64,000 bases of DNA from Mangrovibacterium diazotrophicum (GCF_003610535.1 NZ_RAPN01000001.1:3645320-3709319); one strand, 5' to 3'; counted from the first letter of the stretch, positions 25,185 through 35,057 are shown. Numbers and translations are program-made. The notes: generated by a model not told the origin, from the sequence alone.

Positions 25185-27323
25185 ATGAAAAAAGTCTTTC
25201 TTCTGGCGGGATGGTGCTGCATTCTCCTTTTTTGTGGACAGTGTGTTACAGGCCAATCCCGACAAATGGAGTACCTCGATCGTGGCCTTCTGGCTATTAA
25301 GACAACCAACGCCGTATTTGTAAGTTGGCGTTCCCTTGGAACCGACGGTTCAACAGTTACCTTTAATCTTTATCGAAACAACCAGCTGATCAACGAGAGT
25401 CCGCTCAGCTTGACCAATTTTACAGACACTTCGGGGTCACAGGCGGATAGTTACGTGCTCAAAGTACTGGTTGACGGCGAAGAAGTTTCAGGAATGGAAT
25501 CGCAGCCGGTAACTCCTTGGGCGCAACAGTATCTCACCATTGCTTTGGATCAGCCGGCGGGTGGCACGACTCCTGACGATGTTACTTATACTTATTTGCC
25601 CAACGATTGCAGTGTTGGCGACTTGGATGGCGATGGACAATATGAAATTGTACTGAAATGGGATCCGACCAACTCAAAAGACAATTCGCAATCGGGTTAC
25701 ACTGGTAATGTTTTTATCGATGCTTATGAATTAGATGGCACCAAGCTATGGCGGATTGATTTGGGCCGGAATATTCGCGCAGGAGCACACTATACGCAGT
25801 TTATGGTGTACGATTTGGATGGCGACGGAAGGGCAGAGTTGGTTTGTAAAACAGCTCCTGGAACAGTCGATGGAAAAGGAAATGCGGTGATAATGGGCTC
25901 CGATGATTCTTCAGCTGACTATCGTACCAGCAGTGGAACAATTTTGTCTGGTCCGGAATATCTTACCTTATTTGATGGATTGACCGGAGCGGAACTAAAT
26001 ACAGTTGCCTATGACCCGCCACGTCATCCCACGAAACTGAATCCCACGACTTCGGAATTGAAAGCGATTTGGGGCGATAATTACGGAAACCGTCAGGATC
26101 GGTTCCTGGCCTGTGTTGCCTATCTGGACGGCACCAAGCCAAGCGTGGTCATGGGGCGCGGTTATTACACCCGTTCCTGTTTAGCTGCTTATGACGTGAA
26201 AGATAAGAAGCTTGTGCAACGCTGGTTTTACGATTCCGGATCTACTTCCGGTATTGGCGCGTACGGACAGGGTAATCATAACCTGAGCGTTGGTGATGTT
26301 GATGTTGACGGTAAGGATGAGATTATTTATGGGTCGTGTGCGTGGGACGACGATGGAAGTTTGTTGTATCGAACGGGTTTGGGACATGGAGATGCGCTGC
26401 ATCTCTCGGATTTGGATCCGGATGAAGATGGATTGGAATTATGGGATGTTCATGAAGAAAAAACGGCTACCTATGGCTACGAGATTCACAATGCCGGAAC
26501 CGGAGGTGTGAAGTGGGGAACGTTTTCAGGGACAGATGTTGGCCGCGGTTTAGCTGCGGATATCGATCCGAATCATCGTGGATTTGAGATGTGGAGTACG
26601 GCAAGTTCAAATGTTTATTCATGCAAAGGTGAAGTTGTTTCAACAAGTCGTCCGTCGGTTAATTTCCGAGTTTATTGGGATGGCGATTTACAGGATGAGT
26701 TGTTGGATGGAACTAAGCTCGATAAATGGAAAACAACTGGTGGTACGGACCGTCTTTTCACCTTTTACAATTATTCTAACGCTAAAGAAATCAACAGTAC
26801 AAAAGCGAATCCTTGCCTGAGTGCCGATATTTTGGGCGATTGGCGAGAAGAGGTTGTCTACTACAACAGCTCCAATGGCAGCGAGCTTGTTTTATTTTCG
26901 ACTGTTATTCCGACTGACTACAAATTGTATACGCCAATGCATGACCCCGTTTACCGGATGGGGATAGCCTGGCAGAATGTTGCCTACAACCAGCCTCCGC
27001 ATTTGGGCTTCTACATTGGTGATGGGTTGACAAGTATTCCGACGCCATCAATTTATACGCCTCAATATAGTATTACAACAAGCTCTAAGCTAATTAAGTC
27101 TGCAGATACCAGGGTTTACAAAGTGAATGACAAAATCAGGATTGAGTCAGACGATGAGATTGATGCCGTATCAGTTGTTAATATGAAAGGGCAGACTATT
27201 TTCAGCGATTGTGCCGTAAAGGGTAAAACCTACGAATTCTCCATCGCAGCGAATCATTCAATGGTTGTTGTAAAATGGCGCTCCAAAGACCGTGTTTTTA
27301 CGAACAAAATACTGAACTTTTAG
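25185..27323 (+). CDS. Secreted rhamnogalacturonan lyase (PL11 type) with T9SS sorting domain
   Basis: A 712-residue exported enzyme. After a signal peptide (about 1-24) the protein opens with MEYLDRGLLAIKTTNAVFVS, typical of family-11 polysaccharide lyases that cleave the rhamnogalacturonan-I backbone of pectin by beta-elimination. Repeated calcium-binding-like Asp-rich turns (GDLDGDGQYEIV, YDLDGDGRAELV, DVDVDGKDEII) fit the eight-bladed propeller of this family. The last 80 residues or so (VVNMKGQTIF, final KILNF) look like a type-A T9SS C-terminal sorting domain, implying export across the outer membrane. The gene stands alone between two terminators, with only a near-match promoter box (TATCTTTA, 25116-25123). 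It is far from any other pectin gene. Confidence 0.85.
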   Translation: MKKVFLLAGWCCILLFCGQCVTGQSRQMEYLDRGLLAIKTTNAVFVSWRSLGTDGSTVTFNLYRNNQLINESPLSLTNFTDTSGSQADSYVLKVLVDGEEVSGMESQPVTPWAQQYLTIALDQPAGGTTPDDVTYTYLPNDCSVGDLDGDGQYEIVLKWDPTNSKDNSQSGYTGNVFIDAYELDGTKLWRIDLGRNIRAGAHYTQFMVYDLDGDGRAELVCKTAPGTVDGKGNAVIMGSDDSSADYRTSSGTILSGPEYLTLFDGLTGAELNTVAYDPPRHPTKLNPTTSELKAIWGDNYGNRQDRFLACVAYLDGTKPSVVMGRGYYTRSCLAAYDVKDKKLVQRWFYDSGSTSGIGAYGQGNHNLSVGDVDVDGKDEIIYGSCAWDDDGSLLYRTGLGHGDALHLSDLDPDEDGLELWDVHEEKTATYGYEIHNAGTGGVKWGTFSGTDVGRGLAADIDPNHRGFEMWSTASSNVYSCKGEVVSTSRPSVNFRVYWDGDLQDELLDGTKLDKWKTTGGTDRLFTFYNYSNAKEINSTKANPCLSADILGDWREEVVYYNSSNGSELVLFSTVIPTDYKLYTPMHDPVYRMGIAWQNVAYNQPPHLGFYIGDGLTSIPTPSIYTPQYSITTSSKLIKSADTRVYKVNDKIRIESDDEIDAVSVVNMKGQTIFSDCAVKGKTYEFSIAANHSMVVVKWRSKDRVFTNKILNF

Positions 27324-27343
27324 CCATTAGGTTAACTGAAAAG

Positions 27344-27379
27344 AAAAAGCCTGTTTTGATCGTCAAAACAGGCTTTTTT
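27344..27379. terminator. Bidirectional terminator between the lyase gene and atpG
   Basis: A perfect 16-bp stem (27344-27359 with 27363-27378) has a 3-nt loop, an A-run at its left foot and a T-run at its right. It serves both the plus-strand lyase gene and the minus-strand atp operon. Confidence 0.92.
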
Positions 27380-27395
27380 ATGCGGTTTATTGTAA

Positions 27396-28274
27396 TTATC
27401 CGTTCAAGGCATTGGCACCGTTGGTAACCTCCAGAATCTCGTTGGTAATTGCCGCCTGACGTGCTTTATTGAATGTCAGCGTCAGTTCTTTGATGAGTTC
27501 CGAAGCATTGTCGGTGGCTTTGTGCATGGCAGTCATTCGGGCGCCGTGTTCAGCCGCATTCGAGTCCAATAGTGCTTTGAAGAACTGGATTTTCAATGAT
27601 CTTGGAATGAGGTCATTGACAATCTCGGCCATGCTGGGCTCGTAAATGAAGTTTGTGTTGACATTTTTGAGGTCGCTGTCTTCTTCCTGAACAGGTAAGA
27701 ATTGTTCGACCGTACAATTCTGCACAGCCGCATTCTTGAATTCGTTGTATACCAGTTCAATCCGATCGTGATGTCCCGACTCGAAATCATCCATCAGGTT
27801 TTGAGCCAATACAGATGCGTGTTCAAAAGTCAACGAATCGAATACATGGTTCGCTTGTCCTGAAATAGGCATTTTACGCGATTTCAGATATTTTTCACCC
27901 TGCTTTCCAACCACAAGGAAACTGACTTTGCCGGCCTGAAGTTGTCGGTAATATTTGGTTTGAGCCAAATCTACCGCAGTCTTCGAGATCGATGAGTTGA
28001 ATGCTCCACACAAGCCGCGATTCGATGTGATCAGCACGATCAGTACTTTTTCCGGCGTGCGTTGCTCTGTGAAAACTGACTCAACCGAGTCGTCCAGGAG
28101 TGTGCTTATCGTTTGTAAAATGTGGTGCAGTTTATCAGCGTACGGGCGAATCTGAAGAATCGCATCCTGTGCTTTCTTCAGCTTAGCTGCCGATACCATT
28201 TTCATGGCACTGGTTACCTGTCGGGTTGTTTTAACCGATGATATTCGGGTTCGTATTTCTTTTAAACTAGCCAT
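27396..28274 (-). CDS. atpG: ATP synthase F1 gamma subunit
   Basis: A 292-residue central-stalk subunit. The conserved N-terminal helix (MASLKEIRTRISSVKTTRQV), the ITSNRGLCGAFNS motif and the C-terminal helix (RMTAMHKATDNASELI, then NKARQAAITNEI) are all present. It is the rotor shaft coupling the c-ring to the catalytic head. It is the last gene of the operon, 45 bp after atpA, and ends just before a strong terminator. Confidence 0.97.
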   Translation of the reverse strand: MASLKEIRTRISSVKTTRQVTSAMKMVSAAKLKKAQDAILQIRPYADKLHHILQTISTLLDDSVESVFTEQRTPEKVLIVLITSNRGLCGAFNSSISKTAVDLAQTKYYRQLQAGKVSFLVVGKQGEKYLKSRKMPISGQANHVFDSLTFEHASVLAQNLMDDFESGHHDRIELVYNEFKNAAVQNCTVEQFLPVQEEDSDLKNVNTNFIYEPSMAEIVNDLIPRSLKIQFFKALLDSNAAEHGARMTAMHKATDNASELIKELTLTFNKARQAAITNEILEVTNGANALNG

Positions 28275-28319
28275 TTCGGTAATTTATGCTTCCGTGGGGA
28301 CATGCCCCAATCCAATCAA

Positions 28320-29897
28320 TTATTTAAAACGGGCGGCAACTTCCGCTGCTGCTTTCTCAATGTTGGCAATACCACTGTCTGTCAAATTCCCGTCGCGGAG
28401 CTCGTTCAGGGTCGGACGATATTGCATTTCCATCAATTCAAGGAATCCTTTTTCGAATTCTTTCACTTTCGCGATTGGCACGCTGCGAAGCAATTCTTTG
28501 GTACCGCAATAAATAATAGCGATTTGATGCTCAACTTTCATTGGCATATATTGTCCCTGTTTCAGGATCTCAACGTTCTTACGACCTTTATCCAATACAC
28601 GCATGGTAGCCGCATCCAGGTCTGAACCGAATTTCGAGAAGGCTTCCAATTCGCGGAACTGGGCCTGATCAAGCTTCAGGGTACCGGCAATTTTTTTCAT
28701 TGCTTTCACCTGGGCGTTACCCCCTACACGAGATACCGAGATACCTACGTTGATCGCCGGGCGAACACCTGAGTTGAAGAGGTTCGATTCCAGGAAAATC
28801 TGACCATCGGTAATTGAAATTACGTTGGTTGGAATGTAGGCAGAAACGTCGCTGGCCTGCGTTTCAATGATCGGAAGTGCAGTTAACGAGCCGCCACCTT
28901 TCACTTTGCCTTTCAACGATTCTGGCAGGTCGTTCATGTTTGCTGCGATCTCATCCGAGTCGATGATTTTTGCTGCACGTTCCAACAGGCGGGAGTGCAG
29001 GTAGAAAACGTCACCCGGATATGCTTCACGACCCGGTGGACGACGAAGTAACAAGGAAACCTCACGATACGAAACAGCTTGTTTCGACAGGTCATCGTAA
29101 ATGATCAGTGCATCGCGACCCGTATCACGGAAATATTCGCCAATAGCAGCTCCTGCATAAGGTGCGTAGAATTGCAACGCTGCCGGATCAGATGCGGTAG
29201 CCGAAACGATTACCGTATAATCCATTGCACCGTGTTTTTCCAAAGTTGATGCAATGTTGGCAACAGTAGAACCTTTTTGTCCCACGGCTACATAGATACA
29301 ATATACTGGTTTGCCTTTTTCGAAGTTTTCGCGTTGATTGATGATGGTGTCAATTGCCACGGCTGTTTTACCAGTTTGGCGGTCACCAATAATCAACTCA
29401 CGCTGTCCACGGCCGATTGGAATCATCGCGTCGATTGCTTTGATACCTGTTTGCAAAGGTTGCTTTACCGGTTGACGGAAAATAACCCCCGGAGCTTTAC
29501 GTTCCAGTGGCATTTCGAATTTTTCGCCTGCAATAGCGCCCTTACCGTCCAGCGGAGCACCAATTGTATTGATTACACGACCCAAAACGCCGTCGCCAAC
29601 CTCGATAGAGGCAATTTGCTGCAAACGTTTAACGGTGTCACCTTCTTTAATTTTTTCTGAAGGACCGAGTAATACGGCACCCACGTTATCTTCTTCCAGG
29701 TTCAGCACAATTCCTTTAATCCCGCTGTCGAATTCAATCATTTCGTTCGATTCAACGTTGGATAAACCGTAAATACGGGCAATTCCATCACCCACAGTTA
29801 GGACTGTACCAACCTCTTCCAGTTCGGCTTCCGACTTGAATCCTTCCAGTTGTTGTTTAAGTATCGCAGATACTTCAGCAGGTTTTATATCAGCCAT
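28320..29897 (-). CDS. atpA: ATP synthase F1 alpha subunit
   Basis: A 525-residue non-catalytic nucleotide-binding subunit of F1. The P-loop GDRQTGKT is at residues 171-178, followed by the family block [12 protein letters not shown] and the [20 protein letters not shown] signature. Full length. The catalytic beta subunit gene (atpD) is not in this operon, so alpha must assemble with a product encoded elsewhere. Confidence 0.98.
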   Translation of the reverse strand: MADIKPAEVSAILKQQLEGFKSEAELEEVGTVLTVGDGIARIYGLSNVESNEMIEFDSGIKGIVLNLEEDNVGAVLLGPSEKIKEGDTVKRLQQIASIEVGDGVLGRVINTIGAPLDGKGAIAGEKFEMPLERKAPGVIFRQPVKQPLQTGIKAIDAMIPIGRGQRELIIGDRQTGKTAVAIDTIINQRENFEKGKPVYCIYVAVGQKGSTVANIASTLEKHGAMDYTVIVSATASDPAALQFYAPYAGAAIGEYFRDTGRDALIIYDDLSKQAVSYREVSLLLRRPPGREAYPGDVFYLHSRLLERAAKIIDSDEIAANMNDLPESLKGKVKGGGSLTALPIIETQASDVSAYIPTNVISITDGQIFLESNLFNSGVRPAINVGISVSRVGGNAQVKAMKKIAGTLKLDQAQFRELEAFSKFGSDLDAATMRVLDKGRKNVEILKQGQYMPMKVEHQIAIIYCGTKELLRSVPIAKVKEFEKGFLELMEMQYRPTLNELRDGNLTDSGIANIEKAAAEVAARFK

Positions 29898-29912
29898 GGT
29901 TATCTTGTTTTT

Positions 29913-30461
29913 CTATTTGATTTCGGATTGTAATAATTTCTCTTTTACTCTGCGCAATTGACTCGCGATGCTGGCATCCAGCTGCTGGTCTTCGATACGG
30001 AGGACAAAACCGCCGATCAAATTCTCGTCAACCTGTTTGCTCAGTTCTATCTGGACTTGGAGTTCGGTTTCCAGTTTCGATTTAATTTTTGCAATAATCG
30101 CAGGATCCAACTCGACAGCTGTCGTTAACAAAGCCGATTTCACTCCTTGCTCCTGGCGATAAAGGCCTAAAAAGTTACGGCATATCCCCGCGATATGAGA
30201 TTCGCGTTTGTTCGTGGTAATCAGTTCCAGGAAATTAAGCGTCAGTGCGTCGATGCTTTTGGCGAAGATGGCTTTGATCAGCTTGATTTTTTGGGACGTT
30301 TTTACGACCGGGCTTTCCAACAAAAGCCTGAATTCCGCACTGTCCTTGCACAAACCGGAAATAAGCTCAATGTCTTTTTTAAGCGCATCGAGTTTATTTT
30401 TCTCTTTGGCAAGGCTGAAGAAGGCTTTGGCGTAACGGACTGTGATTTTACTTTGATCCAT
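29913..30461 (-). CDS. atpH: ATP synthase F1 delta subunit (OSCP)
   Basis: A 182-residue peripheral-stalk protein linking the b subunits to the top of the F1 head. The helical N-terminal domain (TVRYAKAFFSLAKEKNKLDA) and C-terminal part (QVDENLIGGFVLRIEDQQLDASI) match the OSCP/delta family. It lies 4 bp after atpF and 15 bp before atpA. Confidence 0.95.
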   Translation of the reverse strand: MDQSKITVRYAKAFFSLAKEKNKLDALKKDIELISGLCKDSAEFRLLLESPVVKTSQKIKLIKAIFAKSIDALTLNFLELITTNKRESHIAGICRNFLGLYRQEQGVKSALLTTAVELDPAIIAKIKSKLETELQVQIELSKQVDENLIGGFVLRIEDQQLDASIASQLRRVKEKLLQSEIK

Positions 30462-30465
30462 ACCC

Positions 30466-30960
30466 TTAGTTCATTTTCAGATCTTTAAGCAGGCTGTTTA
30501 CCAATTCTTCCTGATCCTTTTGTGCTTTAACTTCTTTTTGAATGATTTTCTCGGCAACCAGAACCGAAAGCTCAACCACTTGTTTCTTCATCTCGTTAAT
30601 CGCTGCCGTTTTTTCGGCCTCGATTTGCACCCGAGCTGATTCAATGATTTTTTTGCCTTCTACCTGGGCTTGCGTCTTTGCTTCAGAAAGCAGTTTATCT
30701 TTCAGGTCACGAGCTTCTTTCAGAATAACTTCTTTCTCTTTGCGGGCTTCAGCAATAATCTGTTCCTGGTCTGCTTTAAGGTTTTCAACTTCCTGCTTTG
30801 CTCTGTCGGCAGAAGAAAGTGCGTCTGCAATTGTATTCTCGCGGTCTTTCAGACTGGCGAGGATTGGTTTCCATGCAAATTTTTTCAGGATGATCAGCGT
30901 AATCGCGAAGATGATGAGCATCCAAAAGATGGTACCTATATCGGGCGTAACAAATGACAT
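30466..30960 (-). CDS. atpF: ATP synthase F0 b subunit
   Basis: A 164-residue protein with one membrane helix near residues 8-26 (IGTIFWMLIIFAITLIIL) and a long charged helix (KAKQ-, KAD-, EARKE-rich) that forms the peripheral stalk as a dimer. Length and pattern are normal for subunit b. It is separated from atpE by a long hairpin and followed after 4 bp by atpH. Confidence 0.95.
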   Translation of the reverse strand: MSFVTPDIGTIFWMLIIFAITLIILKKFAWKPILASLKDRENTIADALSSADRAKQEVENLKADQEQIIAEARKEKEVILKEARDLKDKLLSEAKTQAQVEGKKIIESARVQIEAEKTAAINEMKKQVVELSVLVAEKIIQKEVKAQKDQEELVNSLLKDLKMN

Positions 30961-30979
30961 AAAATTTCGATTTTAAAGC

Positions 30980-31018
30980 GGCAGTCGAGGCTTCCGGCAA
31001 CCCCGGAAGCTGACAGCC
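30980..31018 (-). other. Extended hairpin between atpE and atpF
   Basis: GCTTCCGG (30990-30997) pairs with CCGGAAGC (31003-31010) around a 5-nt loop. Below it, GTC (30984-30986) pairs with GAC (31012-31014) and GGC (30980-30982) with GCC (31016-31018). No T-run follows on the transcribed strand, so this is not a simple terminator. It may stabilise the atpE transcript end or partly attenuate the downstream genes, since c-ring subunits are needed in excess. Confidence 0.6.
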
Positions 31019-31031
31019 TGATGAAAAATTT

Positions 31032-31301
<270 letters not shown>

Positions 31302-31323
31302 CTAAAAATTTATGTTTGAGTAA

Positions 31324-32448
31324 TCAATGATGTTCTGATGTTGCCATTCCGAAATACAAGGCTGAAAGTAAGGTAAATACATATGCCTGTATGAACGAAA
31401 CCAATACGTCGAGTAATAAAATGAAAACCGAGAAGGCGATGGATAACGGGCTAACCAAGCCACCGGCCACCGGGCCTTTCAGGTTTGCAAAAATGAAAAT
31501 CAAGCTTACAAATACGGTCACAATCATGTGGCCGGCCATCATATTCGCGAACAAACGGACCATCAATACGAAGGGCTTCGTAAAGACTCCGGTAAGTTCG
31601 ACGATTGGCATTAAGGGAAGCGGGTATTTCAACCACCAAGGTACATCGGGGTTGTAAATCTCTTTCCAATAATGTTTATTGGCGTTAATCGTTGTAATCA
31701 CGAATGTGAACAGTGCCAAAACCATGGTCACTGCAATGTTTCCCGTAACGTTTGCACCGAATGGGAAAATCGGGATTAGTCCCAGAAAGTTGTTAATCAG
31801 GATGAAGAAAAACAAAGTCAGCAGGAACGGGAGGAATTTTTCACTTTTATCTTTCCCGATTGCCGGAATAGCCACTTCATCGCGAATGAACAGGATGATG
31901 GGTTCTACCAGGTTTTGTAGCCCTTTAGGAGCTTCGCCCGACCGCTTTTTCGCCGCTTTGGCTACATTCAGAAAAACCAGCAGAATAACGATGACACTGA
32001 CGAAAATTCCAATAACAGCTTTCGTCATGGATAAATCGAGCGGAAGCCCAATGACTTCGCCTTGCTGGTTCAGCTCAACGATTTTTCCTTCATTTTCCCC
32101 TTCGTGTTCAATCCTGAAATTTCGGTAGGTCTCGGTTCCGTGGTGGAACTTTGACGATGAAAATACGTTTAGTCCGGAGTTGTGACTATACAATATAATT
32201 GGAAGGGGGATACTGACGTGTGTATGTCCATAGGTTAAAATGTGCCACTCGAAGGAGTCGGAAACGTGTTCCATTACAAATTTACCCGCGTTAAATTCGC
32301 TCGAGTGCGCCTCTTCGCCGGTCTCATGTGACCCATTTTCTTCAGCATAAACGTTAGTGGAAACAAGACCTAATACGAAGATAACTGCTAGTAAGACAAA
32401 TCGTTTGGTCGTGTTTAGTGGCGATGATTCAAGATTTACCATGGTCAT
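31324..32448 (-). CDS. atpB: ATP synthase F0 a subunit with signal peptide and long N-terminal domain
   Basis: A 374-residue protein counted from ATG 32448; the frame also runs up to a TTG at 32463. A signal-peptide-like segment (KRFVLLAVIFVLGLVSTNVYA) is followed by about 110 hydrophilic residues rich in His and Glu. The conserved five- to six-helix core comes next, with the essential arginine in MVRLFANMMAGHMIV and the C-terminal helix SFIQAYVFTLLSALYFGMA. The long exported N-terminal region is common in Bacteroidota a subunits. It forms the ion half-channels against the c-ring. Confidence 0.93.
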   Translation of the reverse strand: MTMVNLESSPLNTTKRFVLLAVIFVLGLVSTNVYAEENGSHETGEEAHSSEFNAGKFVMEHVSDSFEWHILTYGHTHVSIPLPIILYSHNSGLNVFSSSKFHHGTETYRNFRIEHEGENEGKIVELNQQGEVIGLPLDLSMTKAVIGIFVSVIVILLVFLNVAKAAKKRSGEAPKGLQNLVEPIILFIRDEVAIPAIGKDKSEKFLPFLLTLFFFILINNFLGLIPIFPFGANVTGNIAVTMVLALFTFVITTINANKHYWKEIYNPDVPWWLKYPLPLMPIVELTGVFTKPFVLMVRLFANMMAGHMIVTVFVSLIFIFANLKGPVAGGLVSPLSIAFSVFILLLDVLVSFIQAYVFTLLSALYFGMATSEHH

Positions 32449-32503
32449 GTCTAGTCTTTTCAAAAGGAGCCTCCAAATTAATAAATTTAATCAGAAGTAT
32501 CCA

Positions 32504-32878
32504 TTATTTTTTTCGTTTTACGATGCGTGTTACTTCGATCACTTCCAGGACGGAGAAACACACATAAACAATAAAAAAGCTTATCAGAAATTCCAGCGCA
32601 TAGTCCCGGTAAAACCAAAGGTAGGCAAGCACGGCAATAAAATAGATAAACATTTTTATCATGTTCAGCCCTAAAAAATAGGGGTTGAACTTCTTCACGT
32701 TTTTTTCCGCGATTTGTAACAACTTATAGTGTATAAAGTTTGTGATCACGAAAAGAAAACATACAATTATTATAAAAAGGGGAATGTGGGTGTTCGGATA
32801 GACGTGGAGGGATAGGAAATACTCAATTAAAATGAGTAGGATTGAAAGTGTTAAGGTTTTGATGATAAAGCTTTTCAT
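32504..32878 (-). CDS. Small membrane protein of the atp operon
   Basis: A 124-residue hydrophobic protein with four predicted membrane segments (about 6-24, 32-48, 70-86 and 94-112) and a Lys/Arg-rich end, RIVKRKK. I recognise no domain. The position, 9 bp after atpZ and ahead of atpB, is where other bacteria place AtpI-type proteins that help assemble the c-ring or supply Mg2+. An AtpI-like role is inference from place and topology only. Confidence 0.7.
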   Translation of the reverse strand: MKSFIIKTLTLSILLILIEYFLSLHVYPNTHIPLFIIIVCFLFVITNFIHYKLLQIAEKNVKKFNPYFLGLNMIKMFIYFIAVLAYLWFYRDYALEFLISFFIVYVCFSVLEVIEVTRIVKRKK

Positions 32879-32887
32879 GTTCGTTAG

Positions 32888-33103
32888 TTAGTGCTTGTTA
32901 AGGAAATTCTTTATGGCATGAAATATAGCGCCAATTACGGAGAAAATCATCAAAATTAAAGTAAAGACCGGACTCGTATTCAGCCAGTCATCTATTTTAA
33001 TGCCTGCAAACACCCCCAATCCCATGATAACAATCATTTCGAACGCCAGGCTCGAATATTTTACAAAGTCCTTGCTATTTTTCGGTGGTTTTAAGTTTTT
33101 CAT
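32888..33103 (-). CDS. AtpZ/AtpI-family protein
   Basis: A 71-residue protein with two membrane segments: SLAFEMIVIMGLGVFAGIKI, then FTLILMIFSVIGAIFHAI. The segment GVFAGIKIDDWL with a second helix is the signature of the AtpZ (F0F1-ATPase assembly or Mg/Ca-transport) family. Its start overlaps the end of the bactofilin gene by 29 bp, which implies co-translation. It probably aids assembly of the F0 sector. Confidence 0.85.
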   Translation of the reverse strand: MKNLKPPKNSKDFVKYSSLAFEMIVIMGLGVFAGIKIDDWLNTSPVFTLILMIFSVIGAIFHAIKNFLNKH

Positions 33104-33455
33104 GAATCACTTGATTTCCCATCATGCAGTTTCCGGTGAAAACAGATCCGGGTTCTATGCTCAGCTTGTCAGTGGTAATCTCGCCCTGTACCGTCGAAGT
33201 TGATTTCAAAGTGATCAGTTGCTCGATCTTCATTTTACCCTTCACATGGCCGGCAACTTCACAATTTTTACAAACGATCTCGCCTGTTACTTTTCCTGTA
33301 TCGCCGACGACTACCCGCCCATTGCTGGAAATGTTGCCGTTCAGCTCTCCATCGATGCGAATATCGCCTTCCGATTTAATATCTCCTGTAATAACAGTTC
33401 CTTTTCCGATCAGGTTGATTACTTGTGTGTTAACTTCGTTGTACGTCTTTGCCAT
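33075..33455 (-). CDS. Bactofilin (polymer-forming cytoskeletal protein)
   Basis: A 126-residue protein with the repeated short strands of a right-handed beta-helix (GDIKSEGDIRIDGELNGNIS, KGKMKIEQLITLKS). Such proteins polymerise without nucleotide into filaments that position cell-wall or envelope enzymes. Full length for the family. It is the first gene of the atp transcript: a -7 box lies upstream and its end overlaps atpZ. Confidence 0.9.
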   Translation of the reverse strand: MAKTYNEVNTQVINLIGKGTVITGDIKSEGDIRIDGELNGNISSNGRVVVGDTGKVTGEIVCKNCEVAGHVKGKMKIEQLITLKSTSTVQGEITTDKLSIEPGSVFTGNCMMGNQVIHEKLKTTEK

Positions 33456-33478
33456 CTCTTTCTTTTTTTAAGCGTGAC

Positions 33479-33486
33479 CAAATATA
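33479..33486 (-). promoter_or_regulatory. -7 box for the bactofilin-atp operon
   Basis: On the minus strand the sequence is TATATTTG, an exact match 23 bp before the bactofilin ATG. The expected -33 region falls inside the hairpin at 33489-33522 and only matches as TTTA. Confidence 0.6.
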
Positions 33487-33488
33487 AT

Positions 33489-33522
33489 AAAGGTTTCATT
33501 CTTTCTAAAGAACGAAACCTTT
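33489..33522 (-). terminator. Terminator after the MaoC-like gene
   Basis: AAAGGTTTC (33489-33497) pairs with GAAACCTTT (33514-33522), with an inner TTCTTT/AAAGAA helix. The A/T-rich sequence beyond on the minus strand is suited to release. It overlaps the promoter region of the next operon. Confidence 0.65.
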
Positions 33523-33571
33523 CTATTTTGGGTATGTCGAGTGTAAAAGAATTACGCCGAAAAGGCGAATT

Positions 33572-34039
33572 TTATTTATTGAAGTGATACAAGAATGTTG
33601 CTTCGCCTTCGAAAGCGGGTTTTTTGTTTCCTTCAATCTCCATAGATACCTTCAACTGTACTTTGCTGATACCACGCAGGTTTGCAATCGATTTCAACCA
33701 AACGTGGGTACGGATACGGCTGTTTACCAATACCGGTTGTCCGAATTTGAAATTGTCAATTCCGTAATTAACCAGCATGCTGAAATTTTCAACCTGCACC
33801 ACTTGTTCCCACATAATTGGTAACAAAGACAGGGTAAGGTAGCCGTGTGCGATAGTTGTACCAAAGGCACCTTCTTTTTTTGCCCGCTCAGGGTCGGTGT
33901 GAATCCATTGGTAATCGAGTGTTGCGTCGGCGAATTTGTTAATTTGCTCTTGCGTCACCGTGTGATATTCGGATACACCAAGCTTTTCACCCAGGTGCTT
34001 CTCGAAATCTTCGTGACTCGTAATCAAAAGTCGACTCAT
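33572..34039 (-). CDS. MaoC-like hotdog-fold hydratase
   Basis: A 155-residue protein with the MaoC/R-hydratase pattern: FADATLDYQWIHTDPERAK, then FGTTIAHGYLTLSLLP. The Asp and His in the DYQWIHTD segment are the usual catalytic dyad of (R)-specific enoyl-CoA hydratases. Single-domain length is normal. The gene follows fabH by 22 bp on the same strand, suggesting a role with acyl-thioesters, but the substrate is not shown. Confidence 0.88.
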   Translation of the reverse strand: MSRLLITSHEDFEKHLGEKLGVSEYHTVTQEQINKFADATLDYQWIHTDPERAKKEGAFGTTIAHGYLTLSLLPIMWEQVVQVENFSMLVNYGIDNFKFGQPVLVNSRIRTHVWLKSIANLRGISKVQLKVSMEIEGNKKPAFEGEATFLYHFNK

Positions 34040-34061
34040 TTTAATATGTTTTCAAATTAGT

Positions 34062-35057
34062 TTACGAATTATAAGCCCATTTCAGGTAGACGGAACCCCA
34101 GGTGAAACCTGCACCGAAAGCTGCCAGGATGATATTGTCTCCTTTTTTCAACTGTTTCTCGTAGTCGAAGAGACAAAGTGGAATTGTGGCAGCAGTCGTG
34201 TTACCGTACTTTTCGATGTTGATCATCACTTGCTCGCGGTTAATTTTCATTCGGCGGGCAACAGCATCAATAATGCGCATGTTGGCTTGGTGTGGAACCA
34301 GCCAAGCCAGGTTTTCAGGCGTGATGTTGTTTTTGTCCATTATTTCAACAGCAACATCGGCCATACGAGAAACGGCATACTTAAATACGGTTTGTCCGTC
34401 CTGGTGCACGAAGTGTTCGCGGTTTTCAACCGTTTCGACAGATGCAGGTCTTTTCGAACCGCCGGCCTTCATGTGCAGGTAGTGGCGTCCTTTTCCATCT
34501 GTATAATTGATGTGATCCATTACGCCAATTTCCTCAGTCGTCGGTTCGAGCAACACAGCGGCTGCACCGTCACCAAACAGCGGGCAGGTAGTACGGTCGG
34601 TGTAATCGGTGATGGCACTCATCATATCGGCGCCGATAATAATCACTTTTTTATACTTTCCGGTTTCGATGAAACTGGCACCGGTCGTCAATGCAAACAC
34701 AAAGCCGGAGCAGGCTGCACTGATATCGTAGCTCCACGCGTTGTGAAGCCCTGCTTTTCGACAGATAATGTTGGCTGTTGCTGGGAATGGCCGGTCAGGT
34801 GTGATCGTAGCACAGATCACTAAATCAATTTCTTCGGGAGCTGTTTTTGTTTTTTCAAGCAGTTGTTTCACCGCTTCGACTCCCATATCTGAAGTTGCTT
34901 TGCCGCGTTCCTTGTAAATTCTTCTCTCCTTGATCCCGATTCGCTGCATGATCCACTCGTCGGAGGTGTCGACCATCGTGCTGATTTCTTCATTCGTCAG
35001 CCTGTAGTCAGGCAAAAATGCACCAATACCAGTTATTGCTGCATGAATTTTTCCCAT
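34062..35057 (-). CDS. fabH: Beta-ketoacyl-ACP synthase III
   Basis: A 331-residue enzyme that starts fatty-acid synthesis by condensing an acyl-CoA with malonyl-ACP. The catalytic triad is intact: Cys116 in [11 protein letters not shown], His256 in PHQANMRI and Asn286 in [12 protein letters not shown]. Full length. In this group it usually follows DUF177 and rpmF, as here, but a terminator hairpin separates it from rpmF, so it probably has its own promoter, which I cannot locate. No plsX lies between. Confidence 0.96.
   Translation of the reverse strand: MGKIHAAITGIGAFLPDYRLTNEEISTMVDTSDEWIMQRIGIKERRIYKERGKATSDMGVEAVKQLLEKTKTAPEEIDLVICATITPDRPFPATANIICRKAGLHNAWSYDISAACSGFVFALTTGASFIETGKYKKVIIIGADMMSAITDYTDRTTCPLFGDGAAAVLLEPTTEEIGVMDHINYTDGKGRHYLHMKAGGSKRPASVETVENREHFVHQDGQTVFKYAVSRMADVAVEIMDKNNITPENLAWLVPHQANMRIIDAVARRMKINREQVMINIEKYGNTTAATIPLCLFDYEKQLKKGDNIILAAFGAGFTWGSVYLKWAYNS

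Noticed and set aside
34230-34823. 197-codon open frame opposite fabH
   Set aside because: Antisense to an enzyme with an intact catalytic triad; low-complexity His/Cys-rich translation.
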